A DNA stretch of 64,000 nucleotides from Rhizobium phaseoli (GCF_010668805.1 NZ_WUFT01000001.1:310001-374000); one strand, 5' to 3'. Positions 19,093-29,423 are shown, counted from the stretch's first letter. A program made the numbers and translations. The notes: generated by a model not told the origin, from the letters alone.

Positions 19093-19608
19093 ATGACCAT
19101 CAAGCCACTCATCATTCTTCCCGATCCCGTTCTCCGTCAGATCTCCAAGCCGATCGAGCGGGTTGACGCCGACCTGCAGCGCCTTGCCGACGACATGCTG
19201 GAAACCATGTACGACGCGCCGGGCATCGGCCTTGCCGCAGTTCAGATCGGCGTACCGCGCCGCATGCTGGTCATCGACATCGCGCGCGAGGGCGAGGAAA
19301 AGCAGCCGCAGGTGTTCATCAACCCGGAGATCGTCACCTCCTCCGACGAGCGCTCGGTCTACGAGGAAGGCTGCCTGTCGATTCCGGATTATTATGCCGA
19401 GGTCGAGCGCCCTGCTGTCGTCTCGGTCAAATATCTCGACCGAAACGGCTCGGAACAGACGGTTGAAGCCGACGGCCTGCTCGCCACCTGCCTGCAGCAC
19501 GAGATCGACCATCTGAACGGCGTGCTGTTCATCGATTATATCTCGCGGCTGAAGCGGGAGATGGTGATCAAGAAGTTCACCAAGGCGGCGAAGTCGAAAG
19601 CGCTCTGA
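19093..19608 (+). CDS. def: Peptide deformylase
   Basis: A metalloenzyme that removes the formyl group from the N-terminal methionine of new proteins. The 171-residue protein shows the three motifs: [10 protein letters not shown] (about 45-54), EEGCLSIP (EGCLS, metal-binding Cys) and QHEIDHLNG (HEIDH, two metal-binding His and catalytic Glu). I chose MTIKPLI as the start. fmt follows, but a toxin-antitoxin pair now separates the two. Confidence 0.96.
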   Translation: MTIKPLIILPDPVLRQISKPIERVDADLQRLADDMLETMYDAPGIGLAAVQIGVPRRMLVIDIAREGEEKQPQVFINPEIVTSSDERSVYEEGCLSIPDYYAEVERPAVVSVKYLDRNGSEQTVEADGLLATCLQHEIDHLNGVLFIDYISRLKREMVIKKFTKAAKSKAL

Positions 19609-19640
19609 GCATTACGTTGAAAATTCACCGGAAAGGCACT

Positions 19641-19659
19641 ATGATATCACCGATATCAT
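19641..19659. promoter_or_regulatory. Palindromic operator of the toxin-antitoxin operon
   Basis: A perfect inverted repeat, ATGATATC-ACC-GATATCAT, ends 14 bases before the antitoxin start codon. Antitoxins of the FitA/VapB ribbon-helix-helix type bind such repeats to repress their own operon. This is an inference from position and symmetry. Confidence 0.65.
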
Positions 19660-19673
19660 GATGGAGATGCCGA

Positions 19674-19934
19674 ATGGGTGACCTGCTTATCCGCGATGTT
19701 CCGGATGTGATGAAACGGCAGCTTCAGGAAAGCGCGCAGCGCAATGGCCGCAGCCTTTCGGAAGAGGCGATCGAAATCCTCCGCCGGCAGATCGCTGCGG
19801 AGCGCTCGGGCGTTTCGGCCGGGCAGCGCCTGCGCTCCCTGATGGGTGACGAAAGATTGCGCGAAGATGAAGTGGAAGCCATTGCCGCATCGCGCCACGA
19901 ACGCGATCGCGAACCACCGCGCTTCGACACATGA
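19674..19934 (+). CDS. FitA/VapB-type antitoxin, ribbon-helix-helix
   Basis: An 86-residue antitoxin. The N-terminus (MGDLLIRDVPDVMKRQLQE) is a ribbon-helix-helix DNA-binding domain of the FitA/Arc type, followed by GRSLSEEAIEILRRQI. The C-terminal tail (DREPPRFDT) is suited to wrap the toxin. It overlaps the toxin gene by four bases (ATGA), the usual coupled arrangement. A palindromic operator lies just upstream. Confidence 0.88.
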   Translation: MGDLLIRDVPDVMKRQLQESAQRNGRSLSEEAIEILRRQIAAERSGVSAGQRLRSLMGDERLREDEVEAIAASRHERDREPPRFDT

Positions 19935-20350
19935 TCGTCCTCGATACGAATGTGATTTCCGAAATGCAGGGTAGGGCCTACAGCGAGCGGATATTGAATT
20001 GGCTTGATGGCTACGACGTTGAGACGCTATTTCTGACGACGATCGCCGTCGCCGAAATGCGCTATGGTCTTGAACTCCTCGACGACGGCAGGCGAAAGAC
20101 AGCATTGGTATCCGACTTCAATCGGATAGAGTCGGAATTTGCCGGCCGAATCCTCGGGTTCTCCCTCAGTGCAGCGAACCGCTACGGGCTATTGGCAGCG
20201 GAGCGTAGGAAGGCTGGGCGGCCGATCGAAACGAAGGATGCAATGATTGCCGCCATCTGCCTTGCCAACGGCGCGACGCTTGCCACCCGCAACACCAGAG
20301 ATTTCGAGGGGCTTGATCTCAAGCTCGTAAACCCGTTTGAAGACGGCTGA
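19931..20350 (+). CDS. PIN-domain toxin, FitB/VapC type
   Basis: A 139-residue PIN-fold ribonuclease toxin. The acidic metal site is present: Asp5 in VLDTNV, Glu42 in AEMRYG and Asp103 in TKDAMIAA, with Asn121/Asp124 in TRNTRDF completing the pocket. VapC-type toxins cleave tRNA or rRNA when freed from the antitoxin. The pair has slipped between def and fmt, which are adjacent in most bacteria, so it was probably acquired. Confidence 0.9.
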   Translation: MIVLDTNVISEMQGRAYSERILNWLDGYDVETLFLTTIAVAEMRYGLELLDDGRRKTALVSDFNRIESEFAGRILGFSLSAANRYGLLAAERRKAGRPIETKDAMIAAICLANGATLATRNTRDFEGLDLKLVNPFEDG

Positions 20351-20370
20351 TCCACAATTGGCGAGATAGA

Positions 20371-21306
20371 ATGTCTCTTCGCATCATTTTCATGGGAACC
20401 CCGGATTTCTCGGTCCCGACCCTGCGCCTGCTCGTCGATGCCGGCCACCGGATCGTCGCCGTCTATACGCAGCCGCCGCGGCCGGGCGGGCGGCGCGGGC
20501 TCGATCTGCAGAAATCGCCGGTGCATCAGGCAGCCGAACTGCTGGGGCTTCCGGTCTTCACGCCGGTCAATTTTAAAGACCCGGAGGAGCGCGAGAGATT
20601 TGCCGCATTCGATGCCGATGTCGGCGTCGTCGTCGCCTACGGATTGCTGCTGCCGGAGGCGGTTTTGAACGGCACCCGCGACGGCTGCTATAATGGACAT
20701 GCCTCGCTGCTGCCGCGTTGGCGCGGTGCCGCGCCGATCCAGCGGGCGATCATGGCCGGTGATGAGAAGACCGGCATGATGGTGATGAAGATGGACAAGG
20801 GCCTCGATACCGGCGCCGTGGCGCTGACCCGTGAAGTCGAAATCGGCCGCAACATGACCGCAGGCGAATTGCATGACCGGCTGATGCAGGTCGGCGCCAA
20901 GGCGATGGCCGAGGCCATGGTCAAGCTGGAGATGAACGACCTGCCGCTGACGCCGCAGCCGGAGGAGGGCGTGCTCTATGCCGCCAAGATCGACAAGGCC
21001 GAGACGCGGATCGATTTCGCCAGGGATGCCAGGGATGTGCACAATCATATCCGCGGCCTGGCGCCATTTCCCGGCGCCTGGTTCGAAGTTGAGATCGGCG
21101 GCAAGCCCGAACGGGTGAAGGTGCTGGGCTCCGAGCTGGCCGAAGGGCAGGGCATAGCCGGGCAATTGCTGACCGATGATCTCCTGGTCGCCTGCAGATC
21201 GGGCGGGGTGCGGCTGACACGGCTGCAGAAGGCCGGCGGCAAGCCGCTGGCGGCAGCCGATTTCCTCAGGGGCACGCCGCTTGGCGCAGGCACGAGGCTT
21301 TCCTGA
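20371..21306 (+). CDS. fmt: Methionyl-tRNA formyltransferase
   Basis: Formylates initiator Met-tRNA using 10-formyltetrahydrofolate. The 311-residue protein has the opening [14 protein letters not shown] and the catalytic region [19 protein letters not shown], with the HxSLLPxxRG motif. A C-terminal OB-like tRNA-binding domain is also present. Its TGA stop overlaps the truA start by one base (TGATG). Confidence 0.96.
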   Translation: MSLRIIFMGTPDFSVPTLRLLVDAGHRIVAVYTQPPRPGGRRGLDLQKSPVHQAAELLGLPVFTPVNFKDPEERERFAAFDADVGVVVAYGLLLPEAVLNGTRDGCYNGHASLLPRWRGAAPIQRAIMAGDEKTGMMVMKMDKGLDTGAVALTREVEIGRNMTAGELHDRLMQVGAKAMAEAMVKLEMNDLPLTPQPEEGVLYAAKIDKAETRIDFARDARDVHNHIRGLAPFPGAWFEVEIGGKPERVKVLGSELAEGQGIAGQLLTDDLLVACRSGGVRLTRLQKAGGKPLAAADFLRGTPLGAGTRLS

Positions 21307-22112
21307 TGCCGCGTTTTCGCATGACCGTCGAATATGACGGCGGCCCCTACGTCGGCTGGCAGCGACAGGAGAACGGTCACTCGGTGCAGGGCGCCATAGA
21401 AGCGGCGGTGCTGTCGCTGACCGGCGAGGCGGTCTTGGTCCGCGGCGCCGGCCGCACCGATTCCGGCGTCCACGCCATAGGGCAGGTGATCCATGCCGAT
21501 CTTTCCAAGGACTGGTCGCCCTACAAGCTGCAGAATGCGTTAAACGCACATCTGAGGCTTGCCCGCGAGCGTGTCTCCATTCTCGATGTGCGCGATGCCC
21601 CCGACTTCTTCGACGCCCGTTTCTCGGCGCTGCGGCGCCATTACCTCTACCGCATCGTCAGCCGCCGGGCGCCACTGGCGCTTGAAGCCGGCAAGGCCTG
21701 GTGGGTGGCGAAGGTGCTCGATCACGAGGTCATGCACGCCGCCGCCCAGAAGCTGGTCGGCCGGCACGATTTTTCCACCTTCCGCGCCGCCCATTGCCAG
21801 GCAAACAGCCCGGTGCGCACGCTCGACCGGCTGGATGTGACGCGCAACGGCGAACTGATCGAGATCCGCGCCACCGCGCAGAGCTTTCTCCACAACCAGA
21901 TCCGCTCCTTCGCCGGCACGCTGAAGCTCGCCGGCGAAGGCAAATGGACGCCTGACGATGTTAAGGCAGCTCTCGAAGCCCGCGACCGCAAGGCCTGCGG
22001 CCCGGTGGCGCCGCCGGACGGGCTCTATTTCATGCAGGTGGATTATCCAGACGTGATCCCCGACCGTCGCAGGCCGGTCACTGAGATCGATGACGGTGAG
22101 GATCTGTCGTAA
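21306..22112 (+). CDS. truA: tRNA pseudouridine(38-40) synthase
   Basis: Converts uridines 38-40 of the tRNA anticodon arm to pseudouridine. The 268-residue protein begins [19 protein letters not shown] and has the catalytic aspartate in [28 protein letters not shown] and [14 protein letters not shown] are the other family blocks. It is translationally coupled to fmt and ends seven bases from the convergent membrane-protein gene. Confidence 0.96.
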   Translation: MPRFRMTVEYDGGPYVGWQRQENGHSVQGAIEAAVLSLTGEAVLVRGAGRTDSGVHAIGQVIHADLSKDWSPYKLQNALNAHLRLARERVSILDVRDAPDFFDARFSALRRHYLYRIVSRRAPLALEAGKAWWVAKVLDHEVMHAAAQKLVGRHDFSTFRAAHCQANSPVRTLDRLDVTRNGELIEIRATAQSFLHNQIRSFAGTLKLAGEGKWTPDDVKAALEARDRKACGPVAPPDGLYFMQVDYPDVIPDRRRPVTEIDDGEDLS

Positions 22113-22118
22113 GTCCGC

Positions 22119-22715
22119 TCAGGCGGGATAGATGCCGAGGAAGTGCTGCAGATATTCCGAAAGGATCATCGACGGCACGAGCAGCACCAGCGTCAGCGCC
22201 CCGACCATCAGCGCGTGACCATGGCAGATCATCCGGATAATGCGCGCCAGCGCGAAGACCTGCGCCAGCATGAAGGCAAGCAGCAGCAGCGAGACGAAGC
22301 CGACGGAGCCGGGAAGGAAGAACACCAGCGCCAGCATCAGTCCGTTGATATAGGAGAGCGGCACGCCGAGCCAGTTGACGCTGACGACGACGGGGGCGAA
22401 ACGCTCGCCCATCCGGAAGGCAAGCAGTAGCAGCCCGGCAAAGACCAACGGCACGAACCAGTTGGCAACCTCGACGAGGCCGAGCCTGATATAGAAGGCA
22501 AAGCCGACATCGGCTTCCGGCGGCATCGACCGCAGGAAGGCCTGTCGCCACCACAGCCAGGAAATGCCCATCGGCGGCAGGCACCAGGCCATCGCCCAGA
22601 ACGAGCGGTTGACGCCGCGCTCGGACATGTCGAGGTAGCGGAAGCCGCGCGGATCCAGCCGGATCAGCAGCCAGAGGCCGGCCAGATAGTATTGGACTTC
22701 CCTAAGCCCCGGCAT
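22119..22715 (-). CDS. Conserved inner-membrane protein of unknown function
   Basis: A 198-residue hydrophobic protein with four to five predicted transmembrane segments (about 38-58, 75-100, 115-145, 150-185). I do not recognise a family with known activity. It overlaps the end of dapE by 14 bases and would be co-transcribed with it. Conserved placement next to dapE in rhizobia suggests a housekeeping link, but nothing in the sequence identifies it. Confidence 0.75.
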   Translation of the reverse strand: MPGLREVQYYLAGLWLLIRLDPRGFRYLDMSERGVNRSFWAMAWCLPPMGISWLWWRQAFLRSMPPEADVGFAFYIRLGLVEVANWFVPLVFAGLLLLAFRMGERFAPVVVSVNWLGVPLSYINGLMLALVFFLPGSVGFVSLLLLAFMLAQVFALARIIRMICHGHALMVGALTLVLLVPSMILSEYLQHFLGIYPA

Positions 22716-23895
22716 GTGCGAACCAGCGGGCGATGAAGGTCTCGTAGATCGCCGTCAGCGTCTCCAGATCGGCGACCGCGACGCGCTCGTCGACCATGTG
22801 CATCGTCTGGCCGACGAGGCCGAACTCGACGACCGGACAATAATCCTTGATGAAGCGCGCATCCGACGTGCCGCCGGTGGTCGAAAGCGCCGGCGACTGG
22901 CCGGCAATGCTCTCGACGGCCGATGACAGTGACGCGATCAAGCCATTGTTGCGGGTGAGAAAGACGTGGCTTGGCCGGTCGGCCCAGACGATATCGTATT
23001 TTACCGGCTCCCGGCCCGGCCGCAGTTGGCCGTTGCCGGCGGCGGCATCGAGACGGCTGAGGATTTCGGCGCGCAGCGTTTCGGCCGTCCAGCTGTCGTT
23101 GAAGCGGATGTTGAAGCTGGCCGATGCCTTCGCCGGAATGACATTGGTCGCCGGATTGCCGACATCGACCGTGGTCACCTCGAGGTTCGACGGCTGGAAG
23201 TCGTTGGTGCCGCCATCGAAGGGCGGGTCCATCAGCGCCTGGGTCAGCTGCAGCATGCCGCGCACCGGATTGTCGGCAAGATGCGGATAGGCCGCATGGC
23301 CCTGGACGCCGTGCACGGTGATCCGGCCAGACATCGAGCCGCGCCGGCCGATCTTGATCATATCGCCCAGCCTGTCCGGATTTGTCGGCTCGCCGACCAG
23401 GCAGGCATCCCAGCGCTCGCCGCGCTCGGTTGCCCATTGCAAGAGCTTGACCGTGCCGTTGATCGCCGGGCCTTCTTCATCGCCGGTGATCAGGAAGGAA
23501 ATCGAGCCGGCGGGCGGCCCGTTTTTCTCGATATGGCGGGCGACGGCGGCGACGAAACAGGCGATGCCGCCCTTCATGTCGACGGCGCCGCGGCCGAAAA
23601 GCTCGCCCTTCTCAATCTCGGCGGAAAAGGGCGGATGCGTCCAGGCGGCCTCGTCGCCGACCGGCACGACATCGGTATGGCCGGCAAACATCAGATGCGG
23701 GCCATCCTTGCCGAGGCGGGCATAGAGGTTTTCGATATCGGCTGTGCCCTCTTCGCTGGCCTTCACCTTGTCGACGGTGAAGCCGAGCGGCGAAAGCATG
23801 GCGTCGAGCGCCGACAGCGCGCCACCTTCGGCAGGTGTCACGGAGGGGCAGCGAATCAGCGTCTGAAGATTGGCGACGGGATCGGTAGCGGTCAT
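22702..23895 (-). CDS. dapE: Succinyl-diaminopimelate desuccinylase
   Basis: Hydrolyses N-succinyl-LL-diaminopimelate to LL-diaminopimelate in lysine and peptidoglycan precursor synthesis. This M20-family dizinc peptidase of 397 residues shows [11 protein letters not shown] (zinc His and catalytic Asp). RGAVDMKGG (bridging Asp) and [12 protein letters not shown] (catalytic Glu pair) follow, then a dimerisation domain in the middle. It lies directly downstream of dapD, the preceding succinylase of the same pathway, on the same strand. Confidence 0.95.
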   Translation of the reverse strand: MTATDPVANLQTLIRCPSVTPAEGGALSALDAMLSPLGFTVDKVKASEEGTADIENLYARLGKDGPHLMFAGHTDVVPVGDEAAWTHPPFSAEIEKGELFGRGAVDMKGGIACFVAAVARHIEKNGPPAGSISFLITGDEEGPAINGTVKLLQWATERGERWDACLVGEPTNPDRLGDMIKIGRRGSMSGRITVHGVQGHAAYPHLADNPVRGMLQLTQALMDPPFDGGTNDFQPSNLEVTTVDVGNPATNVIPAKASASFNIRFNDSWTAETLRAEILSRLDAAAGNGQLRPGREPVKYDIVWADRPSHVFLTRNNGLIASLSSAVESIAGQSPALSTTGGTSDARFIKDYCPVVEFGLVGQTMHMVDERVAVADLETLTAIYETFIARWFAHAGA

Positions 23896-23994
23896 GGCGT
23901 CGAACTATCCGGCGGGAATGGCAAAGACATGGCAAGGCGGCGGCGCCTCGCGTAAAAGACGCCGTCTGTTTACCGGATCAATGTCCTGGTGTCA

Positions 23995-24855
23995 TCAATC
24001 TCTGAGCAGCTCGTTGATCCCGGTCTTGGAACGGGTCTGTTCATCGACGCGTTTGACGATGACGGCGCAGTAGAGATGCGGCGCCGGCTTGCCGTTGCCC
24101 ATCGTCGCATTGCCCGACGGCATCGAGCCGGCGACGACGACGGAATAAGGCGGCACTTCGCCGTAGCTCACCTCACCGGTGGCGCGGTCGACGATCTTGG
24201 TCGACTTGCCGATAAAGACGCCCATGCCGAGCACCGAGCCCTCGCGGACGATGCAGCCCTCGACCACCTCCGAACGGGCGCCGATAAAGCAATTGTCCTC
24301 GATGATCGTCGGGCCGGCCTGCATCGGTTCCAGCACGCCGCCGATGCCGACGCCGCCGGAGAGATGCACATGTTTGCCGATCTGCGCGCAGGAGCCGACC
24401 GTCGCCCAGGTATCGACCATCGTGCCTTCGCCGACATAGGCGCCGAGATTGACGAAGGAGGGCATCAGGATGGCGTTCGGGGCGATATAGGCCGAGCGGC
24501 GCACGACGCAGTTCGGCACGGCGCGGAAGCCCGCGGCGCGGAAATGGTTCTCGCCCCAGTTTTCGAACTTCGACGGCACCTTGTCCCACCAGGTGGAATT
24601 GCCCGAACCGCCCTTGACCACGTCCATGTCGTTGAGGCGGAAGAACAAGAGAACGGCCTTCTTCAGCCACTGATTGACCGTCCAGGCACCGTCAGCGCCG
24701 CGCGTCGCGACGCGAACCTTGCCGGCATCGAGCAGATCGAGCGCGGCTTCGACCGCATCGCGAACCTCGCCCTTCGTCGACGTGTTCACATTGTCGCGAT
24801 TGTCGAAGGCGGCTTCGATGGTCTTTTCGAGGGATGCGAGGTCGGTGGCGCTCAT
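23995..24855 (-). CDS. dapD: Tetrahydrodipicolinate N-succinyltransferase
   Basis: Transfers succinyl from succinyl-CoA to tetrahydrodipicolinate. It is a 286-residue left-handed beta-helix protein with hexapeptide repeats seen from about residue 110 to 230 (for example [20 protein letters not shown], then [17 protein letters not shown]). The length is close to the usual 274-285. It is 99 bases upstream of dapE. Confidence 0.95.
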   Translation of the reverse strand: MSATDLASLEKTIEAAFDNRDNVNTSTKGEVRDAVEAALDLLDAGKVRVATRGADGAWTVNQWLKKAVLLFFRLNDMDVVKGGSGNSTWWDKVPSKFENWGENHFRAAGFRAVPNCVVRRSAYIAPNAILMPSFVNLGAYVGEGTMVDTWATVGSCAQIGKHVHLSGGVGIGGVLEPMQAGPTIIEDNCFIGARSEVVEGCIVREGSVLGMGVFIGKSTKIVDRATGEVSYGEVPPYSVVVAGSMPSGNATMGNGKPAPHLYCAVIVKRVDEQTRSKTGINELLRD

Positions 24856-25048
24856 GAGAATTCCTTAAACTTCGATCTTTATCGTGGAGACGGCGAAGTC
24901 TCCGGAAGGCGGTTGGCGGGGATTTATCCTGCTCTACAGCATGCAGCCGTAGAACGGAATGATTTTTCCGACAAGATCGTACCTGGATTCAAGGCGTTAT
25001 AGCGACATATCCGGCTTCGTAGCCGGCAAGACTGAAAGGCATTTCGAG

Positions 25049-25915
25049 ATGGCGAAGGGACGGAACGGCGGTTCGCGGCGCAAGGATGGCGTATGGGACC
25101 CGCTGAAGAGCAGTTCGACCGACAGGCAGCGCGCCGAGGCCGTGCCGAAGACGCCGCAGACGATGTCGCCTGCCTATCGCCTTGCCTATGTCGACGAGGA
25201 TTTCCTTTGCCGCGAGGAACTGCGGCCGATCCGCCTGCAGCTGGAACTGATGAAGCCGGAAATGATGCTGACCGAACGCGGCATCAAGTCGACCGTCGTC
25301 ATGTTCGGCGGCGCCCGCATTCCCGCCCCCGGCCAAAGCGCCTGGGCCGCCCGCAACGATGTCCAGCGCGTCAACCTGGAGGCGGCCTCGGTCTATTATG
25401 ACGAGGCGCGCAAATTTGCCCGGCTTTGCTCGAAATATTCGGCAAGCTTCGATTTCCACGAATATGTTATCGTCACCGGCGGCGGCCCCGGCGTCATGGA
25501 AGCGGGCAATCGCGGCGCGGCCGACGAGGGCGCACCTTCGATCGGCCTCAACATCGTGCTGCCGCACGAGCAGGCGCCGAACGCCTATGTGACGCCGGAA
25601 CTCAGCTTCAACTTCCACTATTTTGCCATCCGCAAAATGCATTTCATGGTGCGCGCCAAGGCAATCGCGGTGTTCCCCGGCGGCTTCGGAACACTCGACG
25701 AATTCTTCGAATGCCTGACGCTGATCCAGACCGGCCGCATGGAGCGCCTGCCGCTGATCCTCTTCGGGGAGACGTTCTGGCGAAGCATCATCAATTTCGA
25801 CGCACTGGCCGAATTCGGCACGATCGCGCCCGACGACGTCAAGCTGATCAGCTTCGTCGACACCGCCGAAGCCGCCTGGAAGATCGTCCAGGATTTTTAT
25901 GAGCATCGCGAATAG
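25049..25915 (+). CDS. LOG-family (TIGR00730-like) nucleotide-sugar hydrolase
   Basis: A 288-residue Rossmann-fold protein of the LOG/lysine-decarboxylase-like family. The two signature loops are VTGGGPGVMEAGNRGA (about 149-165) and AVFPGGFGTLDEFFE (about 208-222, PGGxGTxxE). In plants and some bacteria, proteins with this motif release cytokinin bases from cytokinin nucleotides. The longer bacterial forms can also be general nucleotide 5'-monophosphate nucleosidases. The start MAKGRNGG has little alternative. It is divergent from dapD. Confidence 0.85.
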   Translation: MAKGRNGGSRRKDGVWDPLKSSSTDRQRAEAVPKTPQTMSPAYRLAYVDEDFLCREELRPIRLQLELMKPEMMLTERGIKSTVVMFGGARIPAPGQSAWAARNDVQRVNLEAASVYYDEARKFARLCSKYSASFDFHEYVIVTGGGPGVMEAGNRGAADEGAPSIGLNIVLPHEQAPNAYVTPELSFNFHYFAIRKMHFMVRAKAIAVFPGGFGTLDEFFECLTLIQTGRMERLPLILFGETFWRSIINFDALAEFGTIAPDDVKLISFVDTAEAAWKIVQDFYEHRE

Positions 25916-25944
25916 AGGCTCAGCGCCTCGATCGTGAGACGTCT

Positions 25945-25971
25945 CTCTTTCCCCGCCGAGCGGGGAAAGAG
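25945..25971. terminator. Hairpin between convergent genes
   Basis: CTCTTTCCCCG at 25945-25955 pairs perfectly with CGGGGAAAGAG at 25961-25971. It lies between the ends of the LOG gene (plus) and the EF-hand gene (minus), so it could serve both as a transcript end. There is no T-run. Confidence 0.5.
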
Positions 25972-26008
25972 CGGAGGCAATTGTTCGTCTTACCTTACAG
26001 CAGCGACC

Positions 26009-26635
26009 TTACAGAAGCGGCCGGTCAGGCATGTCGTCGATCGAGATGACGCCATCCTTGTTGCGGTCCATCCGCGCAAACAGCTTGTCGAAGGCGGCGA
26101 CGGCTTCCTGTTTGGAAATCTGGCCGTTCTGGTCGGTGTCGACCCGGTGGATCATCATCGAGGCGCGCATGAAGTTGCCGCCATGGCGCATCCAGTGATG
26201 TCCGTCACGGCCCTCGTGCCCGCCCCGGGGCGGCCGTGCCTGGTCGTTATCCTCAGGTGTTGCGGCGGCTGTATCCGCGTTCTTGGTTTCGCCGGCATCC
26301 TGCTTGCGCTGATCCTTCATCGCCTGCATCTGCGTCTTCTGGTATTCGCGGATTTCGCCCGGGGTCAGCGAGCCGTCCTTGTTGGTGTCGATCGCAGCGA
26401 AAACCTTGTCGAGGCCGGCGGTCGCCTCCTCCTTGGTAACCTGCCCGTCCTTGTTCGTGTCGAATTGCTTGAGCATTCTGACATAGGTGATTTCGCGGAA
26501 GGCGTCAGGCCCTGGGCCGTGCATGCCGGCGTGCTGACGCGGCCCGTCACCGGGCGCGGCAAAGCCTGTCCCGGCGGCTGCGCCGAAGATGAGGGTCGAG
26601 GAAAGCGCTGCCAGTATCAGCTTGTTGCGGTACAT
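26009..26635 (-). CDS. Secreted EF-hand calcium-binding protein
   Basis: A 208-residue exported protein. The signal peptide (about 1-26) ends at GFAAPG. Four EF-hand loops are visible at 59-70, 83-94, 166-177 and 190-201, each with the DxNxDG or DxDxNG pattern. Two pairs are separated by a charged His/Gly/Asp-rich linker (about 105-155). It would bind calcium in the periplasm or outside the cell. Similar calmodulin-like proteins (calsymin type) are known in Rhizobium, but this one lacks calsymin's repeated domains. Function unknown. Confidence 0.85.
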   Translation of the reverse strand: MYRNKLILAALSSTLIFGAAAGTGFAAPGDGPRQHAGMHGPGPDAFREITYVRMLKQFDTNKDGQVTKEEATAGLDKVFAAIDTNKDGSLTPGEIREYQKTQMQAMKDQRKQDAGETKNADTAAATPEDNDQARPPRGGHEGRDGHHWMRHGGNFMRASMMIHRVDTDQNGQISKQEAVAAFDKLFARMDRNKDGVISIDDMPDRPLL

Positions 26636-26740
26636 CGTATTTGCCTTTCGTGAGGTGTCCCCTCACGAAGAAAGCTATGGCAACAGGGCCAAAAGACCCA
26701 ATTAAACATCGGTAAGCTGAATGAAACTTTGGTAATGCCG

Positions 26741-27457
26741 TCAGCCGCCGAGGCCGGTGACCTTGTTGAGGAAGGCGGCGAGATCGTCGGTGACGAAGTC
26801 GATATGGTCCTCTTCGCCGCTGGTCTTTTCCCACCATTCGACGACCGTCTCTTCGAGATTGCGCGGCACCAGCAGCACGGTCTGCATGCCGAGCGCCTTC
26901 GGCACGGTCAGATTGCGCGGCAGATCCTCGAACATCGCCGCCTTGCTGGTTTCGACGCGCTTCAACGCCATGAATTTGTCGTAGGTCGCCTGCGCCGGCT
27001 TCGGCACGTAGTCGGCGGCGACGATGTCGAAGATGTCGTCGAAATGCTCGAGAATGCCGAGCGCTTCGGCCGTCATTTCCGCATGCCTGACGCTGCCATT
27101 GGTGAAGATGAATTTGCGCCCCGGCAGCGCCTTGATCGCCGCGCCGAGTTCCGGCTGCGGCGTCAGCGCCGTGTAGTCGATCGCATGCGCCTTTTCGAGG
27201 AAGTCGTTCGGGTCGATGCCGTGATGAATCATCAATCCCTGCAGCGTCGTGCCATGTTCGAGATAATATTGCTTCTGCAGCTTGCGCGCTTCTTCCCGCT
27301 CCATCTGCAAGAGGGCCGCGACATAAGCGGTCATGTTCTTGTCGATCTGCGCGAAAAGATTGACATGATGCGGATAGAGCGTGTTGTCGAGGTCGAAGAC
27401 CCAATCTGTAACGTGCGCGAAGTCGGCTTTATCAGGCGTGCGGTCGATCTTTGTCAT
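26741..27457 (-). CDS. HAD-family pyrimidine 5'-nucleotidase
   Basis: A 238-residue haloacid-dehalogenase-superfamily phosphatase. Motif I is VFDLDNTLYPH, motif II FTNGS, motif III the lysine near KPAQATYDKF and motif IV an acidic FEDLPRN. This is the profile of the SDT1/YjjG-like pyrimidine 5'-nucleotidases. The start MTKIDRTPD was chosen. The longer frame adds 15 residues without clear support. Confidence 0.87.
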   Translation of the reverse strand: MTKIDRTPDKADFAHVTDWVFDLDNTLYPHHVNLFAQIDKNMTAYVAALLQMEREEARKLQKQYYLEHGTTLQGLMIHHGIDPNDFLEKAHAIDYTALTPQPELGAAIKALPGRKFIFTNGSVRHAEMTAEALGILEHFDDIFDIVAADYVPKPAQATYDKFMALKRVETSKAAMFEDLPRNLTVPKALGMQTVLLVPRNLEETVVEWWEKTSGEEDHIDFVTDDLAAFLNKVTGLGG

Positions 27458-27560
27458 GGCGGACTTATGGCACGGGTACGGCCGCAAGGAAATCGACAAC
27501 AATAAAATAGACGCCCGATTTTCGGCGGACGTCGCAGCCCCGGGATGCTAGAAAACGGAC

Positions 27561-28634
27561 ATGCTTTTCGAACGCCCCAACGATGATACGCTCTATGATG
27601 CCCTGATCGCGCGCAGCGCCGATTATGAGGGCCAGGCCTATGTCTGTGTCAGGACGACGGGCATCTTCTGTCGTCTGACCTGCCCGGCGCGTAAGCCCAA
27701 GCGGGAAAACACCCTGTTCTTCGAGACGATCGCCACCTGCATGCATTCCGGTTTTCGCCCCTGTCGGCGCTGCCGTCCGCTGGAGCAGCCGGGCAGGGAG
27801 CCGATCGTCGACGAACTGCTTGCCGCGCTCGACGGCGAGCCGCAGGTTCGCTGGACCGAGGAGGAACTCATACGCCGCGGCCATGATCCCTCGACCGTGC
27901 GGCGCGCCTTCAAACGGGCGCTCGGCATGACCTTCCATGACATCGCCCGCTATCGCAGGCTCGGGCAAGCAGCCCGGCAACTGGCCGATGGTGCGCGTGT
28001 CATCGATGCCCAGATCGACGCCGGATACGAGTCTCCGAGCGGTTTTCGCACGGCTTTCCGGCGGCTCGTCGGCAAGGCGCCGGCGCTGTCGCAGAATCGC
28101 GAACTGCTCTTTGCCGACTGGTTCGACACGCCACTCGGGCCGATGATCGCGGTTGCCGATCAGACACATCTGCATTTGCTCGAATTTCACGATCGCAAGG
28201 CGCTCTTGAGAGAGCTCGAGGCACTGCAGAAGCGTGTCCGCTCCTCGGTCGCGATCGGCCGCACGCCGGCAATCGACCGGATCGAGGCGGAGATCCGCGA
28301 ATATTTCGAAGGGCGGCTCACCGTCTTCACAACGCCATTGGCGCTCGGCGGCACGCCTTTCGAAAAACATGTCTGGGCAAAGCTCGTCGATATCCCTGTC
28401 GGTCAGACCCGCGCCTATGGCGATCTCGCACGGGAGATGGAAAGGCCGGACGTCGTGCGTGCCGTCGGCCGCGCCAACGGCGCCAACCAGCTAGCCATCA
28501 TCGTGCCCTGCCATCGTGTGCTCGGCGCCGATGGGTCGTTGACCGGCTATGGCGGCGGGCTGTGGCGCAAGCAATGGCTGCTGCGGCATGAAGAGAAGAT
28601 CAGCATAGAAGCAAGGATGGAGGAGACGGCATGA
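27561..28634 (+). CDS. ada: Bifunctional Ada: methyl-DNA repair protein and regulator
   Basis: A 357-residue Ada protein. It repairs alkylated DNA and, once methylated, activates the adaptive response. The N-terminal zinc domain has four cysteines (FCRLTCPARKP and FRPCRRCRPLEQ); the first-pair cysteine accepts methyl from phosphotriesters. An AraC-type helix-turn-helix lies near 110-175 (FKRALGMTFHDIARYRR). The C-terminal O6-methylguanine methyltransferase has the active cysteine in IIVPCHRVLG with the downstream GYGGGLWRKQWLL. It is divergent from the nucleotidase gene and overlaps the next gene by four bases (ATGA). Confidence 0.94.
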   Translation: MLFERPNDDTLYDALIARSADYEGQAYVCVRTTGIFCRLTCPARKPKRENTLFFETIATCMHSGFRPCRRCRPLEQPGREPIVDELLAALDGEPQVRWTEEELIRRGHDPSTVRRAFKRALGMTFHDIARYRRLGQAARQLADGARVIDAQIDAGYESPSGFRTAFRRLVGKAPALSQNRELLFADWFDTPLGPMIAVADQTHLHLLEFHDRKALLRELEALQKRVRSSVAIGRTPAIDRIEAEIREYFEGRLTVFTTPLALGGTPFEKHVWAKLVDIPVGQTRAYGDLAREMERPDVVRAVGRANGANQLAIIVPCHRVLGADGSLTGYGGGLWRKQWLLRHEEKISIEARMEETA

Positions 28635-29401
28635 ACCAGACTGAAAAGGCCAAGGCATTCGGCGCGCTGCATCGCAAGGGCGATCCCGTCATTCTCTACA
28701 ACATCTGGGATGCCGGAACGGCCAAGGCTGTGACGGAAGCAGGCGCCAAGGCGCTGGCGACCGGAAGCTGGTCGGTCGCCGCCGCTCAAGGCTATGGTGA
28801 CGGCCAGAAGCTGCCGATGGCGGTGCTGCTCGAGACGGCGCGCTCGATCACAGCTGTCAACGAACTGCCGCTCTCGGTCGATTTCGAAGGCGCCTATTCG
28901 ACGGACCCTGAAGGTGCTGCGGCCAATGTGGCGAAAGTGATCGAAGCTGGCGCCATCGGCATCAATTTCGAGGATCAAAACATTGGCGAGAGCGGCCTTC
29001 ATCCGCTGGAGGCGCAGGCCGCCCGCATCCGCGCCATCCGGCAAATGGCTGAGGCAAGGGGCATCGATTTCTTCATCAACGCCCGCACCGACCTGTTCCT
29101 TCAGGAAGGCGACGGCGCCAGGCATGCAGGTCTGGTCGACGAGGCGATCGAGCGCGGCAAGGCCTATGCGGCGGCAGGCGCCAGCGGCTTTTTCGTGCCC
29201 GGCCTCATCGAGCCGGCCCTGATCGAGAAGATCTGCGCCGCCGCCAGCTTGCCGGTCAATATCATGATGAAGCCGGGCGCGCCCGACCCGGCAGCGCTCG
29301 GAAAACTCGGCGTCTCGCGCATCAGCTATGGCCCGGGGCCATACCGGGCCATGATGGAGAAGCTGAAGGAAGCCGCGGCGGCAGTCTATCGCCCGCTCTG
29401 A
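28631..29401 (+). CDS. Isocitrate lyase / PEP mutase superfamily enzyme
   Basis: A 256-residue TIM-barrel protein of the PEP mutase/isocitrate lyase family. It shows LYNIWDAGTAKAVTEAG, SVDFEGAYSTDPE (metal-binding region), GINFEDQNIG and INARTD. The family's C-C-bond lyases carry a KKCGH loop, which is not seen here. A phosphonate-type hydrolase, oxaloacetate decarboxylase-like or 2,3-dimethylmalate lyase-like role is therefore possible. Overlap with ada by ATGA implies co-expression, an odd functional pairing. Confidence 0.82.
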   Translation: MNQTEKAKAFGALHRKGDPVILYNIWDAGTAKAVTEAGAKALATGSWSVAAAQGYGDGQKLPMAVLLETARSITAVNELPLSVDFEGAYSTDPEGAAANVAKVIEAGAIGINFEDQNIGESGLHPLEAQAARIRAIRQMAEARGIDFFINARTDLFLQEGDGARHAGLVDEAIERGKAYAAAGASGFFVPGLIEPALIEKICAAASLPVNIMMKPGAPDPAALGKLGVSRISYGPGPYRAMMEKLKEAAAAVYRPL

Positions 29402-29423
29402 TTTCGGATCCGGTCTTGGAAGA

